Below, one piece after another: positions 45,972-54,206 of a DNA stretch of 64,000 nucleotides (within the stretch, counting starts at the first letter, position 1; each line of letters starts with the position of its first letter). The notes under the pieces were generated by a model. The model searched no databases, was not told the origin of the DNA, and saw only the letters and a program-made list of their open reading frames with translations. The translations under genes and the position numbers were made by a program. Source of the DNA: Chitinophagaceae bacterium (GTDB lineage Bacteria > Bacteroidota > Bacteroidia > Chitinophagales > Chitinophagaceae); the NCBI GenBank assembly GCA_020403455.1, contig JADBXP010000019.1, forward strand, positions 1-64,000, in the 5' to 3' direction.

Positions 45972-47198
45972 ATGTCTGAAAAACGCTCTCCTGCAGTAGG
46001 TTTTATCTTCATCACTTTGTTGATAGATGTGATTGGTTTTGGAATCCTGATTCCGGTCATACCCTCTCTGATTGAACACCTGACAGGTAATCCGGATATC
46101 AGCTATTCTTCCCGCGTCGGAGGTTGGCTGACATTCACTTTTGCCATCATGCAGTTCCTGTTTTCTCCTGTATTGGGAAGTTTGAGTGATCGCTTCGGAA
46201 GAAGACCGGTATTGTTGTTTTCGCTTTTTGGATTTGGGGTAGATTATTTGCTGCTCTCTTTTGCTCCTTCCATTGCCTGGCTTTTTTTAGGAAGGGCCAT
46301 TGCAGGAATCACCGGAGCTAGTTTCACCACCGCCTCAGCTTATATAGCCGATATCAGCACTGCTGAAAACAGAGCCAAAAATTTTGGCATGATGGGTGCT
46401 GCTTTTGGCATGGGCTTTATCATTGGGCCGGTACTGGGTGGTTTTCTCGGTGAACTCGGAGAGCGTGTACCTTTTTGGGTAGCTGCGGGTCTGGCTTTCA
46501 CCAATTGGTTGTACGGATATTTTGTTTTACCTGAATCACTGGCACCTTCTAACAGAAGGGCATTTGACTGGAAACGGGCCAATCCCATTGGTTCTTTGTT
46601 ACAGTTGCGCAAGTATCCTGCTGTGATAGGTCTGGTAGGAAGTTTTGTGCTGATCTATCTGGCTGCTCATGCTGTGAATAGCAATTGGAGTTTTTTTGCC
46701 ATCGAGAAATTTCATTGGAGCAAAAAAATGATCGGTATATCTCTCGGGGTTGTTGGTGTGTTGGTAGCCACGGTACAAGGCGGATTGGTGCGCATTGTCA
46801 ACCCCAAAATCGGTAATGAACGAAGTGTTTATTTGGGACTCAGTCTATATGCCTTGGGGTTATTGTGTTTTGCATTGGCAGGCAGCACTTGGGTTATGTT
46901 TGCGTCACTGATACCGTATTGTCTGGGTGGTATAACCGGTCCGGCCTTGCAATCCATTATTACCGGACATGTTCCCGCCAATGAGCAAGGAGAACTACAA
47001 GGATCGCTGACCAGTCTGATCAGCGCTACTACAATTGTTGGCCCGCCCATGATGACCGGTTTGTTCTCCTATTTTATAAGTCCGGCAGCACCTGTCTATT
47101 TCCCGGGTGTTTCTTTCTTGTTGGGGTTCCTTTTAATGTTGGCCAGTGCCATCTGGGCATATATCTCACTCAAAAAAGAGAAATACAGGGCAGCTTGA
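45972..47198 (+). CDS. TCR/Tet family MFS transporter
   Basis: This is a 408-aa protein with twelve membrane segments. The Tet/TCR motif A appears as GSLSDRFGRRPVLLFSLFGF, with LIDVIGFGILIPVIPSLIEH at the N-terminus and GAAFGMGFIIGPVLGGFLGE (motif C). It exports small molecules by proton antiport. The family is broad and the sequence alone does not show tetracycline resistance. It forms an operon with the upstream dehydrogenase-like gene. Confidence 0.93.
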   Translation: MSEKRSPAVGFIFITLLIDVIGFGILIPVIPSLIEHLTGNPDISYSSRVGGWLTFTFAIMQFLFSPVLGSLSDRFGRRPVLLFSLFGFGVDYLLLSFAPSIAWLFLGRAIAGITGASFTTASAYIADISTAENRAKNFGMMGAAFGMGFIIGPVLGGFLGELGERVPFWVAAGLAFTNWLYGYFVLPESLAPSNRRAFDWKRANPIGSLLQLRKYPAVIGLVGSFVLIYLAAHAVNSNWSFFAIEKFHWSKKMIGISLGVVGVLVATVQGGLVRIVNPKIGNERSVYLGLSLYALGLLCFALAGSTWVMFASLIPYCLGGITGPALQSIITGHVPANEQGELQGSLTSLISATTIVGPPMMTGLFSYFISPAAPVYFPGVSFLLGFLLMLASAIWAYISLKKEKYRAA

Positions 47199-47786
47199 TT
47201 AAGATCGTTGAGAGGAAAAATGATAGCGTATTCTGAAATACGATGCCAACAAAAGTGCAATTCCGCACAGTTCTATCACTGCCTTTTCTGCATCGAACCA
47301 ATCGGGTGATCTGTCTTTCAGCAGGGGGTCCATGAATAGCCCGTGTACAATGAAAATGATGGCGAGACAATAGGAGAGGAGATGAATATTTTTCCAAATG
47401 CGGAAGCCCAAATAACGTTTAACAGATTTCTGGGTAGTGATGATGATGAAGGCAAAGCCAAGCAGAGAAATGGTTCCCAAAAGCACAAATACAGGTTGTT
47501 TGGGGGCATTCAAACCCCAGATCAGGTGTGTCCAGTGAAAGCCAAGACCATTGTCCATGGGAAGCAATGCGGCATGCAGTACAGCAAATGATAGGGCAAT
47601 GTATGCGGTGTAATTGTGTAGGTTGGTCATGTTCAGTTGCCGGATAATTGGAGGCAGTCTGTTCCACCAGGGCAACCGTTGATAAGCGACAGATAACAAC
47701 ATACCCATTAAGAAATTAGCAGTAAAAAGTAAACAGGCTATAATGCCTAAAGCACCGGAAAGATCGAGGTAATCAATGGGTGGCAT
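47199..47786 (-). CDS. Ferric reductase-like transmembrane protein
   Basis: This is a 195-aa integral membrane protein with about six helices. Paired histidines on two helices (NLHNYTAYIALSFAVLHAAL and WKNIHLLSYCLAIIFIVHGL) are the heme b ligands of the ferric reductase/MsrQ-like fold. No FAD or NAD domain is present. It probably moves electrons across the inner membrane; the partner is not visible. The gene ends directly against the convergent TetA-like gene. Confidence 0.85.
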   Translation of the reverse strand: MPPIDYLDLSGALGIIACLLFTANFLMGMLLSVAYQRLPWWNRLPPIIRQLNMTNLHNYTAYIALSFAVLHAALLPMDNGLGFHWTHLIWGLNAPKQPVFVLLGTISLLGFAFIIITTQKSVKRYLGFRIWKNIHLLSYCLAIIFIVHGLFMDPLLKDRSPDWFDAEKAVIELCGIALLLASYFRIRYHFSSQRS

Positions 47787-47981
47787 ACGATTAACTGGGA
47801 CTAGTGAATAAAAAAGTACATTGAAGATATCAATTTAGCTGAAATCTTCCACCTTAAATGGATGAACGGATGTACAGTGTAAGTCTTTCTCCGGAACGGA
47901 TATCATTGGTACTAATTTTTTCTTTGGTCATTGGATATGTTAAAGAGTGCGCACTAATTAGGAACTCCGCTGTAATTAAAG

Positions 47982-47989
47982 TATATTTG
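47982..47989 (+). promoter_or_regulatory. -7 promoter box of the cold-shock gene
   Basis: TATATTTG fits TAnnTTTG. It lies 26 bases before ATG 48016, leaving a short 5' leader. Confidence 0.55.
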
Positions 47990-48015
47990 CCCTTTATTCA
48001 TTTTTAATTTACACA

Positions 48016-48219
48016 ATGAGCACACAAATCACAGGTACTGTGAAGTTCTTCAATGAGGAAAAGGGTTTTGGATTTATCAAGCATGATCAATCCGGAACAG
48101 AGACTTTTGTACATGCCAATGGTCTTATTGATCAGATCGAGGCAAATGACAGAGTCGCTTTTGATGTTGAACAAGGACGCAAAGGCATGAATGCAGTCAA
48201 CGTAAAACGCGTAGGATAA
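48016..48219 (+). CDS. Cold-shock protein
   Basis: This is a 67-aa single OB-fold protein. The RNP1 motif KGFGFIKHDQ and the RNP2-like ETFVHANGL are both intact, with GTVKFFNEEKGFGF at the N-terminus. It binds single-stranded RNA and DNA as an RNA chaperone. The gene is monocistronic, with its own promoter and a strong terminator. Confidence 0.96.
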   Translation: MSTQITGTVKFFNEEKGFGFIKHDQSGTETFVHANGLIDQIEANDRVAFDVEQGRKGMNAVNVKRVG

Positions 48220-48243
48220 TATTATTTTATTTACCTGTTTATC

Positions 48244-48277
48244 AGCCCGATTGGATAAAACCTTTCGGGCTTTTTTT
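48244..48277 (+). terminator. Rho-independent terminator of the cold-shock gene
   Basis: The inverted repeat AGCCCGA...TCGGGCT is followed by a run of seven T, 25 bases after the stop codon. Confidence 0.85.
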
Positions 48278-48335
48278 ATTCCAGTCACTTAAGCCGGCAT
48301 CAGTTTGGGGTACCGGTTTACCACAGCATTATTAG

Positions 48336-48343
48336 TATATTTG
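48336..48343 (+). promoter_or_regulatory. -7 promoter box of punA
   Basis: TATATTTG fits TAnnTTTG and ends 17 bases before ATG 48361. Confidence 0.5.
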
Positions 48344-48360
48344 ACCCTCAAATACCATAC

Positions 48361-49191
48361 ATGGCTACCCTTATAGAACAACTCAATGAATCAGTCGCTT
48401 TTATTAAAGCCCGGGTTACCTCTCAATCATCTATAGGAATTATTTTAGGGAGCGGATTGAGTAACCTCGCCAATCAAATTGTTGCCGAACAGGAAATACC
48501 CTACGGTGAAATTCCTCATTTTCCGGTAAGTACCGTGGAAGGACATCGGGGAAAATTGATTTTTGGCACCCTGGGTGGAGTTCCTGTTTGGGTGATGGCA
48601 GGGCGATTTCATTTTTATGAGGGCTATTCAGCGCAACAGGTTGCATACCCCGTTCGTGTGATGCGGCTATTGGGGGTTGAAACATTGTTGTTGTCCAATG
48701 CTGCCGGTGGTGTCAATCCTGCATTTGAGGTTGGTGACCTGATGATCATCAAAGACCACATCAGTTTGTTCCAGGTAAATCCATTGTTAGGAAAAAATGA
48801 AGACAGTCTCGGTACCCGTTTTCCTGATATGAGTGAACCCTACAGCAAAGACCTGATCATGCGGGTGAAAGACCTTGCCACCCGGCACAACATATCCTTG
48901 CATGAAGGAGTTTATTTGGGTGTTACCGGTCCTACTTTTGAAACCAGGGCTGAATACAAACTGATACATATAGTAGGGGGTGATGCAGTTGGTATGAGTA
49001 CAGTGCAGGAAACCATTGCTGCTGTTCATGCCGGCATGAAGGTATTTGCGATGAGTGTGATTACTGATCTCGGAATTCGGGAAGAAGAGAATACCATTAC
49101 CCATGAAGAAGTATTGCAGGCAGCTACTGCGGCAGAACCTAAAATGACATTGCTATTTACAGGACTTGTTCAGGAACTGGCAGGTCAATAA
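48361..49191 (+). CDS. punA: Purine-nucleoside phosphorylase
   Basis: This is a 276-aa protein of the trimeric PNP class. The family text is clear: IGIILGSGLSNLAN (phosphate loop), VMAGRFHFYEGYSAQQVAYP, LLLSNAAGGVNPAFEVGDLM, VTGPTFETRAEYKL and GGDAVGMSTVQE. It splits purine nucleosides with phosphate. The length is normal. Confidence 0.96.
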   Translation: MATLIEQLNESVAFIKARVTSQSSIGIILGSGLSNLANQIVAEQEIPYGEIPHFPVSTVEGHRGKLIFGTLGGVPVWVMAGRFHFYEGYSAQQVAYPVRVMRLLGVETLLLSNAAGGVNPAFEVGDLMIIKDHISLFQVNPLLGKNEDSLGTRFPDMSEPYSKDLIMRVKDLATRHNISLHEGVYLGVTGPTFETRAEYKLIHIVGGDAVGMSTVQETIAAVHAGMKVFAMSVITDLGIREEENTITHEEVLQAATAAEPKMTLLFTGLVQELAGQ

Positions 49192-49245
49192 GCAAATGCA
49201 ATCCGGTATGATGGAAAAAGCAGGCACTCAAATATATTCTACACC

Positions 49246-51282
49246 ATGCGGCCAATGATGCGCATCATATTGTCCTCATTGGTTCTCCTGATGGTCGTTG
49301 CTGCCAACGCCCAGATGATTAATTTGAATAATACCCGCGGTGCCGGTGGTTCCGGACTTTCCTTCGATAACCAGGGAAGACCTATGCGAAGAGGATCCGG
49401 TAGTGACTCCCTCAAAAAAAGAGACAACCTCGCAGATTCAATTACTATCTTCTTCCGCTATTTCGACTCCACACGTACCCGCCGATTTGATTCAACACTC
49501 AACGACTATTCTCTCCGATCTCCCATACCCTATACCCATTACAACATGGGAAATATGGGATCTGCAGCACAATCATACCTTTTCCAACCACGGATGCTCC
49601 CCGGTTTTGACCCGGGATTTCATGCATTTGATATTTATAATTACTCACTGGAAAATACGCGCTTATTTCAAACAACGCGTCCGTATACAGAGTTTAATTA
49701 CTCCCTGGCCAGCAGTGCAGAACAAATGATCAGCTTCCTGCATACCCAAAACAAAAAAAGTAATTTCAATTTTTCTGCCGAATACCGATTTAGCAATGCT
49801 CCCGGTAATCTCAAAAATCAAAATGCCAGCATCAATAATTTTCGCTTTACTTCCCGCTATCAAACCAACAACAAGCGGTATGAAGGATTATTGATTGCTA
49901 TTGTCAATAAGAATGCAGCTGCTGAAAATGGGGGATTGGAAAATGAGGCCCGGCTGGATAGTCTTTTCAACAATGCATTTGAATTACCCACTCGACTCGG
50001 GAGAGCCGGACTTGTTAGCCGAAATCCATTCAATACCAGTGTAAACACCGGTAATATTTACCGTGAAACAACGGTATTTTATCGGCATCATTATGACATC
50101 GGACAAAAAGATTCCTTGGTAACAGATAGTTCTGTGATCAAACTGTTCTATCCCAGATTGAGATTCGAACACGATTTAAATTACAGCACCCGCCAGTATC
50201 GTTTTTTTGATTACAACATTGAATCAGTCAATTCTGAGAGGTACAGAAAATATTTCAACTTCAGAAATCCCAATGATACGATTCAGTATTCCGATCAATG
50301 GAATCGACTCAGCAATACCTTCAGCCTTATTTCCTATCCCGATAAAAAGAACCTCAGTCAATTCCTCAAGCTTGGAGTCACGCTGGAAAACATCAAGGGT
50401 ACTTTTCAGGACACAACAACATTGGCTGGCCTCTATAATATTTACGCTTCCGGTGAATACCGCAACCGAACCAAAAATCAGGTGTGGGATATGGAAGCCA
50501 GGGGCAGTCTGTACATCAACGGACTCAATGCAGGAGATTACGATGCGTTCATCAGTCTGAAGCGAATGCTCAGCAAGAAAACCGGGTACCTGACAGTAGG
50601 CTTCAACAATGTGAACAGGTCTCCCGCCATGCTGTTCGATCGCATCAGCAGTTTCCCGATTAGCAACCGAACTGATTACAACAAACAAAACCTAACACGG
50701 TTGTTTGGTAAATATGAGAATCCGCAACAACGCCTCAGCATCACGGGTAATTATTATCTCGTGAGCAATTACCTCTATTTCGACAGTTTTTTTACAGCCC
50801 GACAGGCAGCGACGGTATTTAATGTTCTACAGATAAGTTTGAACAAGCAGTTCCGCTTATCGCGTAAATGGAATTGGTACAGCGAGATTCATTTACAACC
50901 CCTGACCGGACAACCACCCGTTAATTTGCCCTTGATTTTCACCCGCAACCGGGTAGCATTTGAGGGTACTTTTTATCGCAACTTACAGTTGTCTACCGGA
51001 CTCGAAATGATTTATCATACACCCTATGAGAGAGACAATTATTCTCCTTTTCTTGGACAGTTCTTTGTTCAAAATGGAACGACTTTCTCCAACCGGCCAG
51101 ACATACATTATTTCATGCATTTCCGCATACGCAGTTTTCAGGGATTCTTTCGGTTAGAGAACCTGAACTCATTGAATATCAAGAAAGGATTTGAATTCAC
51201 CCAACTCAGCCGACTGGCAGACCACTATCGACAGTTGGGACTTTGGATGCGATTCGGACTCTGGTGGAGTTTTGTGAATTAA
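49246..51282 (+). CDS. Putative outer-membrane porin (Porin_10-like)
   Basis: This is a 678-aa protein with a signal peptide (MRIILSSLVLLMVVAANAQ). The polar N-terminal third (RRFDSTLNDYSLRSPIPYTH, YNMGNMGSAAQSYLF) is the usual start of the Bacteroidota putative-porin family. Residues about 150-678 are alternating beta strands with aromatic belts, ending LWMRFGLWWSFVN. It should be a large outer-membrane channel; the substrate is unknown. Confidence 0.9.
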   Translation: MRPMMRIILSSLVLLMVVAANAQMINLNNTRGAGGSGLSFDNQGRPMRRGSGSDSLKKRDNLADSITIFFRYFDSTRTRRFDSTLNDYSLRSPIPYTHYNMGNMGSAAQSYLFQPRMLPGFDPGFHAFDIYNYSLENTRLFQTTRPYTEFNYSLASSAEQMISFLHTQNKKSNFNFSAEYRFSNAPGNLKNQNASINNFRFTSRYQTNNKRYEGLLIAIVNKNAAAENGGLENEARLDSLFNNAFELPTRLGRAGLVSRNPFNTSVNTGNIYRETTVFYRHHYDIGQKDSLVTDSSVIKLFYPRLRFEHDLNYSTRQYRFFDYNIESVNSERYRKYFNFRNPNDTIQYSDQWNRLSNTFSLISYPDKKNLSQFLKLGVTLENIKGTFQDTTTLAGLYNIYASGEYRNRTKNQVWDMEARGSLYINGLNAGDYDAFISLKRMLSKKTGYLTVGFNNVNRSPAMLFDRISSFPISNRTDYNKQNLTRLFGKYENPQQRLSITGNYYLVSNYLYFDSFFTARQAATVFNVLQISLNKQFRLSRKWNWYSEIHLQPLTGQPPVNLPLIFTRNRVAFEGTFYRNLQLSTGLEMIYHTPYERDNYSPFLGQFFVQNGTTFSNRPDIHYFMHFRIRSFQGFFRLENLNSLNIKKGFEFTQLSRLADHYRQLGLWMRFGLWWSFVN

Positions 51283-51324
51283 CATACTTTTTCGGGGCGA
51301 TGGAAGCATGCCTGTAAAAAATTG

Positions 51325-51332
51325 TATCTTTG
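51325..51332 (+). promoter_or_regulatory. -7 promoter box of the HYC_CC_PP-like gene
   Basis: TATCTTTG fits TAnnTTTG and ends 5 bases before ATG 51338, inside the longer ORF of the track. Confidence 0.55.
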
Positions 51333-51337
51333 CAGAG

Positions 51338-51724
51338 ATGAGAAAGCTATTCCTGTTTTGTTTCAGTCTGCTTTTCATCGCTGCCAGCAGCGGTGCTTCC
51401 ATCAGCATTCATTATTGCCGGGGGAAGGTAAGTGCTGTCAGCCTCTCCCTTTTATCCGATCCGGGCTGTGCCTGCGGCAAAAAAAAGCCTAAAAAAAGTT
51501 GCTGCAAAACAGAAACCAAGTTGGTGAAAATGCAGGACGATGCCCGACAGCCGGAATTCGTCAATGATCATTCATTCACACAGGTAGTTGCACTGCCACT
51601 TCAAGATATACAAGTTACGGTTCCTGTTGAATCTAACTCCAACAGTCATTCTTTCTCCGTAGCTGACCCACCCGATGCTGCATCGGTTCCGCTTTATCTC
51701 CGCCATCGGGTTTTTAGACTATAA
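51338..51724 (+). CDS. HYC_CC_PP-like exported Cys-rich protein
   Basis: This is 128 aa from ATG 51338 (MRKLFLFCFSLLFIAASSGA). The order of conserved residues is HYC (SIHYCRGKVSAVSL), C-x-C plus CC (GCACGKKKPKKSCCKTE), then PP (VADPPDAAS). This matches, as I recall, a Bacteroidota family named for these residues. The cysteines and His suggest metal binding in the periplasm. It heads a group of metal-related genes. Confidence 0.8.
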   Translation: MRKLFLFCFSLLFIAASSGASISIHYCRGKVSAVSLSLLSDPGCACGKKKPKKSCCKTETKLVKMQDDARQPEFVNDHSFTQVVALPLQDIQVTVPVESNSNSHSFSVADPPDAASVPLYLRHRVFRL

Positions 51725-51770
51725 TACTGTTCCAATCTTTTCTGTCTGTGAAGGCAGATGTTTGCGTTTC

Positions 51771-51783
51771 CCGCCATAGGCGG
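51771..51783 (+). repeat. CGCC-N3-GGCG palindrome
   Basis: CCGCCATAGGCGG in the gap between the HYC_CC_PP-like gene and the first HMA gene. It belongs to the same small family as 9525, 40819 and 52343. Confidence 0.55.
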
Positions 51784-51824
51784 AATTCTATTCTATTGTC
51801 AATCTTCATTATAAAAAAAATACA

Positions 51825-52307
51825 ATGAGAACCTTATATACATTTTTAGCTGCCGGCTTATTTTTCCTGGCAGCCACAGCCACTGCACAAACCATCAAAT
51901 CTGAAACCATCAAAGTATGGGGTAACTGTGGTATGTGTAAAAAAACAATCGAGACAGCAGCTAAAGACGCGGGAGCTACCGCAGCAGTCTGGGATAAGAA
52001 TACCAAGATGCTCGCAATTAAGTATGATGGTGCACAAACCTCAGCTCAAAAAATTCAAGAGAAAATTGCTGCTGCCGGTTATGATACCCGCGATTTCAGG
52101 GCCAATGACGAAGCATACAAAAATCTCGAAGAATGTTGCCAGTATAAGCGCAAAGCAGCTACTCCTGCTAAGCCGGCTCAGCAGGCCATGAAGAAGCCTT
52201 GTTGCAGCAAGGAAGCAACTGCAGTGGCATGTTGTGCTGAAAACGACAAAAAAGATAAATCTTGTTGTGCTGCAACAACAAAAGATGGTAAGTCCTGCTG
52301 CAGTTAA
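51825..52307 (+). CDS. Exported heavy-metal-associated (HMA) domain protein with Cys-rich tail
   Basis: This is a 160-aa protein with a signal peptide (LYTFLAAGLFFLAATATAQ). Residues about 25-95 are an HMA domain with CGMCKKTIE as the metal-binding CxxC. The last 45 residues are lysine-rich with four CC pairs (KPCCSKEATAVACCAE, KSCCAATTKDGKSCCS). It probably binds copper or a similar soft metal in the periplasm. It is followed by a second HMA gene. Confidence 0.9.
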   Translation: MRTLYTFLAAGLFFLAATATAQTIKSETIKVWGNCGMCKKTIETAAKDAGATAAVWDKNTKMLAIKYDGAQTSAQKIQEKIAAAGYDTRDFRANDEAYKNLEECCQYKRKAATPAKPAQQAMKKPCCSKEATAVACCAENDKKDKSCCAATTKDGKSCCS

Positions 52308-52337
52308 TTAACTGATTTTTTAGAACCTATTTTTTCT

Positions 52338-52359
52338 GCCACCCGCCTTGGCGGGTGGC
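52338..52359 (+). terminator. Hairpin between the two HMA genes
   Basis: GCCACCCGCC-TTG-GCGGGTGGC-type stem directly before the second HMA gene. Only three T follow, so it may attenuate or process the transcript and not fully stop it. Confidence 0.5.
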
Positions 52360-52374
52360 TTTCAACTCATTACC

Positions 52375-52917
52375 ATGAAAAAAATATTATTTCTTTTCCT
52401 GATACTACAGGCAAGTAATCTATCAGCACAATTCACGAGTGCTACCCTCAAAGCATCCGGTCTCACCTGTGCCATGTGCTCAAAAGCTGTCTTTAATGCA
52501 TTGAGTGCGGTTCCTTATGTAGAGAAGGTACAACCCGATATTCAGGCATCTACTTATCAGATCAATTTTAAGAATACAGCCAACATCGATCCTGATATGA
52601 TGGCAAGAGCAGTTACTGATGCAGGCTTTTCTGTTGCTAAACTTGAAATGACAGGGAACTTTCCTGAGACAGCGATAGAAAAAGATGGACATGTGATCTG
52701 GAACAACAATGTGTATCATTTTGTACAATCTTCAGTGAAGAGCATCAAGGGCAAGCAGACCATTCGCCTGGTGGATAAATTATTTGTCTCTGCCAAAGAG
52801 CAAAAGAATTTTGCCAAACTCACCAACATGTCATGCTATGCTACCGGAACACGTCAATCTTGTTGTCCTTCAGTGACGGGAGCAGCCTCTGCACGTATCT
52901 ATCACGTCACACTCTGA
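52375..52917 (+). CDS. Exported heavy-metal-associated domain protein
   Basis: This is 180 aa from ATG 52375 (MKKILFLFLILQASNLSAQF); the track start 27 bases earlier falls inside the hairpin. The HMA domain (about 20-90) has GLTCAMCSKAVFNALSAV with the CxxC motif. The C-terminal half contains three further cysteines (NMSCYATGTRQSCCPS). It is likely a periplasmic metal-binding protein paired with the preceding gene and the following outer-membrane protein. Confidence 0.88.
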   Translation: MKKILFLFLILQASNLSAQFTSATLKASGLTCAMCSKAVFNALSAVPYVEKVQPDIQASTYQINFKNTANIDPDMMARAVTDAGFSVAKLEMTGNFPETAIEKDGHVIWNNNVYHFVQSSVKSIKGKQTIRLVDKLFVSAKEQKNFAKLTNMSCYATGTRQSCCPSVTGAASARIYHVTL

Positions 52918-52924
52918 TCAACAC

Positions 52925-53758
52925 ATGAAAAGAGCAATGTTCTTTTTCGGTTGGCTTCTCGGTGGGACGCTGACCGCACAGGAGTTATATGTATTCTCTG
53001 AACCTGCGAGCAACATGCCTGCTTATTCCAATGGTGTCAAGCAATCCCTCAAATGGCTTCCTAACAGGCCGGGCAAGGGAAGAGATTTTAGAAGTACTAC
53101 CGAGTGGATGTATGGTGTGAACAAGAATTGGATGGTGCATGGTGCGGTTACTTTTTCCGATATGTACAGTCCGAATTTTCGGTGGGAATCCTGGCGACTG
53201 TACAGCAAGTATCGCTTTTACTCCAGCGATGATCTGTACCGCCATTTTCGGATGGCAGCATATGCGGAGGTTTCAACCAGTACCAATCCCCTGATCTATG
53301 ATGAGCTCAGCATGGAGGGAGATCAGTCGGGCTGGCAGACAGGCATCATAGTGACGCAGTTGTTGCACAAGCTGGCGATCTCGGGCACAGCAGGATTCAC
53401 GCAAACATTTTTACAGCCTGATACTCTTCACCACATCAGTGTACCACCCATAGCAAGGGAAGCATTCACTTATTCATTGTCAGCCGGCTATCTCATACTT
53501 CCAAGAACTTATTCCAGTTATGACCAGACGAACCTGAATCTATATTGCGAGTTTCTCGGACAAGAGGGTATCAGTTCCAGGAGAGGCTTTTTGGACATGG
53601 CGCCGGCATTGCAATTGATTTTTAAAAGTCAGTTCAAGCTGAACTTGGGGTATCGATTTCAGCTGGCAGGAGATATGAAGCGAATGGCGCAGCAAAGCTG
53701 GCTACTGAGTACGGAATGGTTGTTTTTGAGGAAGATAAAAGGTCAGGGTAAGAAATAA
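52925..53758 (+). CDS. Predicted outer-membrane beta-barrel protein of the metal module
   Basis: This is a 277-aa protein with a signal peptide (AMFFFGWLLGGTLTAQ). The rest is alternating strands rich in Trp, Tyr and Phe (WESWRLYSKYRFYSSDDLYR, LNLGYRFQLAGDMKR), typical of a barrel. It starts 7 bases behind the second HMA gene, so it is in the same operon. No family name is recognised; a role in metal export or sensing is inferred from context. Confidence 0.78.
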   Translation: MKRAMFFFGWLLGGTLTAQELYVFSEPASNMPAYSNGVKQSLKWLPNRPGKGRDFRSTTEWMYGVNKNWMVHGAVTFSDMYSPNFRWESWRLYSKYRFYSSDDLYRHFRMAAYAEVSTSTNPLIYDELSMEGDQSGWQTGIIVTQLLHKLAISGTAGFTQTFLQPDTLHHISVPPIAREAFTYSLSAGYLILPRTYSSYDQTNLNLYCEFLGQEGISSRRGFLDMAPALQLIFKSQFKLNLGYRFQLAGDMKRMAQQSWLLSTEWLFLRKIKGQGKK

Positions 53759-53785
53759 ATGTGGTGAATAGGAATCATTATTGCA

Positions 53786-54088
53786 TCAGCATCCATAAAC
53801 CAGTTGCTTGTTTTGGTTTACAACATTCTTAAAGAAAGGATTTTTTATAGCTTGTTCTTCCAAAAGATCTACAGGACGATTGAAAATATTTTGTAATGAA
53901 TATTTGAAATCGAAATAGTTATCAGCATATTCTTTTACCGGCATATCTTTAAAATGGACTATTAAATCTATATCACTATTTTGATTGAAATTATTCGAAA
54001 GCACAGATCCGAAAGCGTAGAGCGATTTAACTTTGTATCTAGTACAAAGTTCCCGGAGTGTTGCTTGATGTTGTGAAATAAGATTCAT
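53786..54088 (-). CDS. Nucleotidyltransferase domain protein (MNT-like)
   Basis: This is a 100-aa minimal nucleotidyltransferase. The GSxx...DxD motif is present: YAFGSVLSNNFNQNSDIDLI. Such proteins usually pair with a HEPN gene, but none is found next to it here. It may be a lone antitoxin-like gene. Its lower GC than the neighbours suggests acquisition. Confidence 0.85.
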   Translation of the reverse strand: MNLISQHQATLRELCTRYKVKSLYAFGSVLSNNFNQNSDIDLIVHFKDMPVKEYADNYFDFKYSLQNIFNRPVDLLEEQAIKNPFFKNVVNQNKQLVYGC

Positions 54089-54206
54089 ATTGTAGAGAGC
54101 AAAAGTACTTTATTTCCTAGAATTACTCTTTGAATCAGTTCATTACCCTCATTCATAAGCTGCAAAAGAAATTAAGATGTCTATAAGCTCTCGATCTAAT
54201 GAGCTG

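Noticed and set aside
45972-47198. Tetracycline resistance gene
   Set aside because: Motifs only place it in the broad TCR/Tet MFS family. It sits in a conserved chromosomal operon without mobile signs.
53786-54088. HEPN/MNT toxin-antitoxin pair
   Set aside because: Only the nucleotidyltransferase is present. No HEPN-like frame exists in the 120 bases before the next gene or upstream of it.
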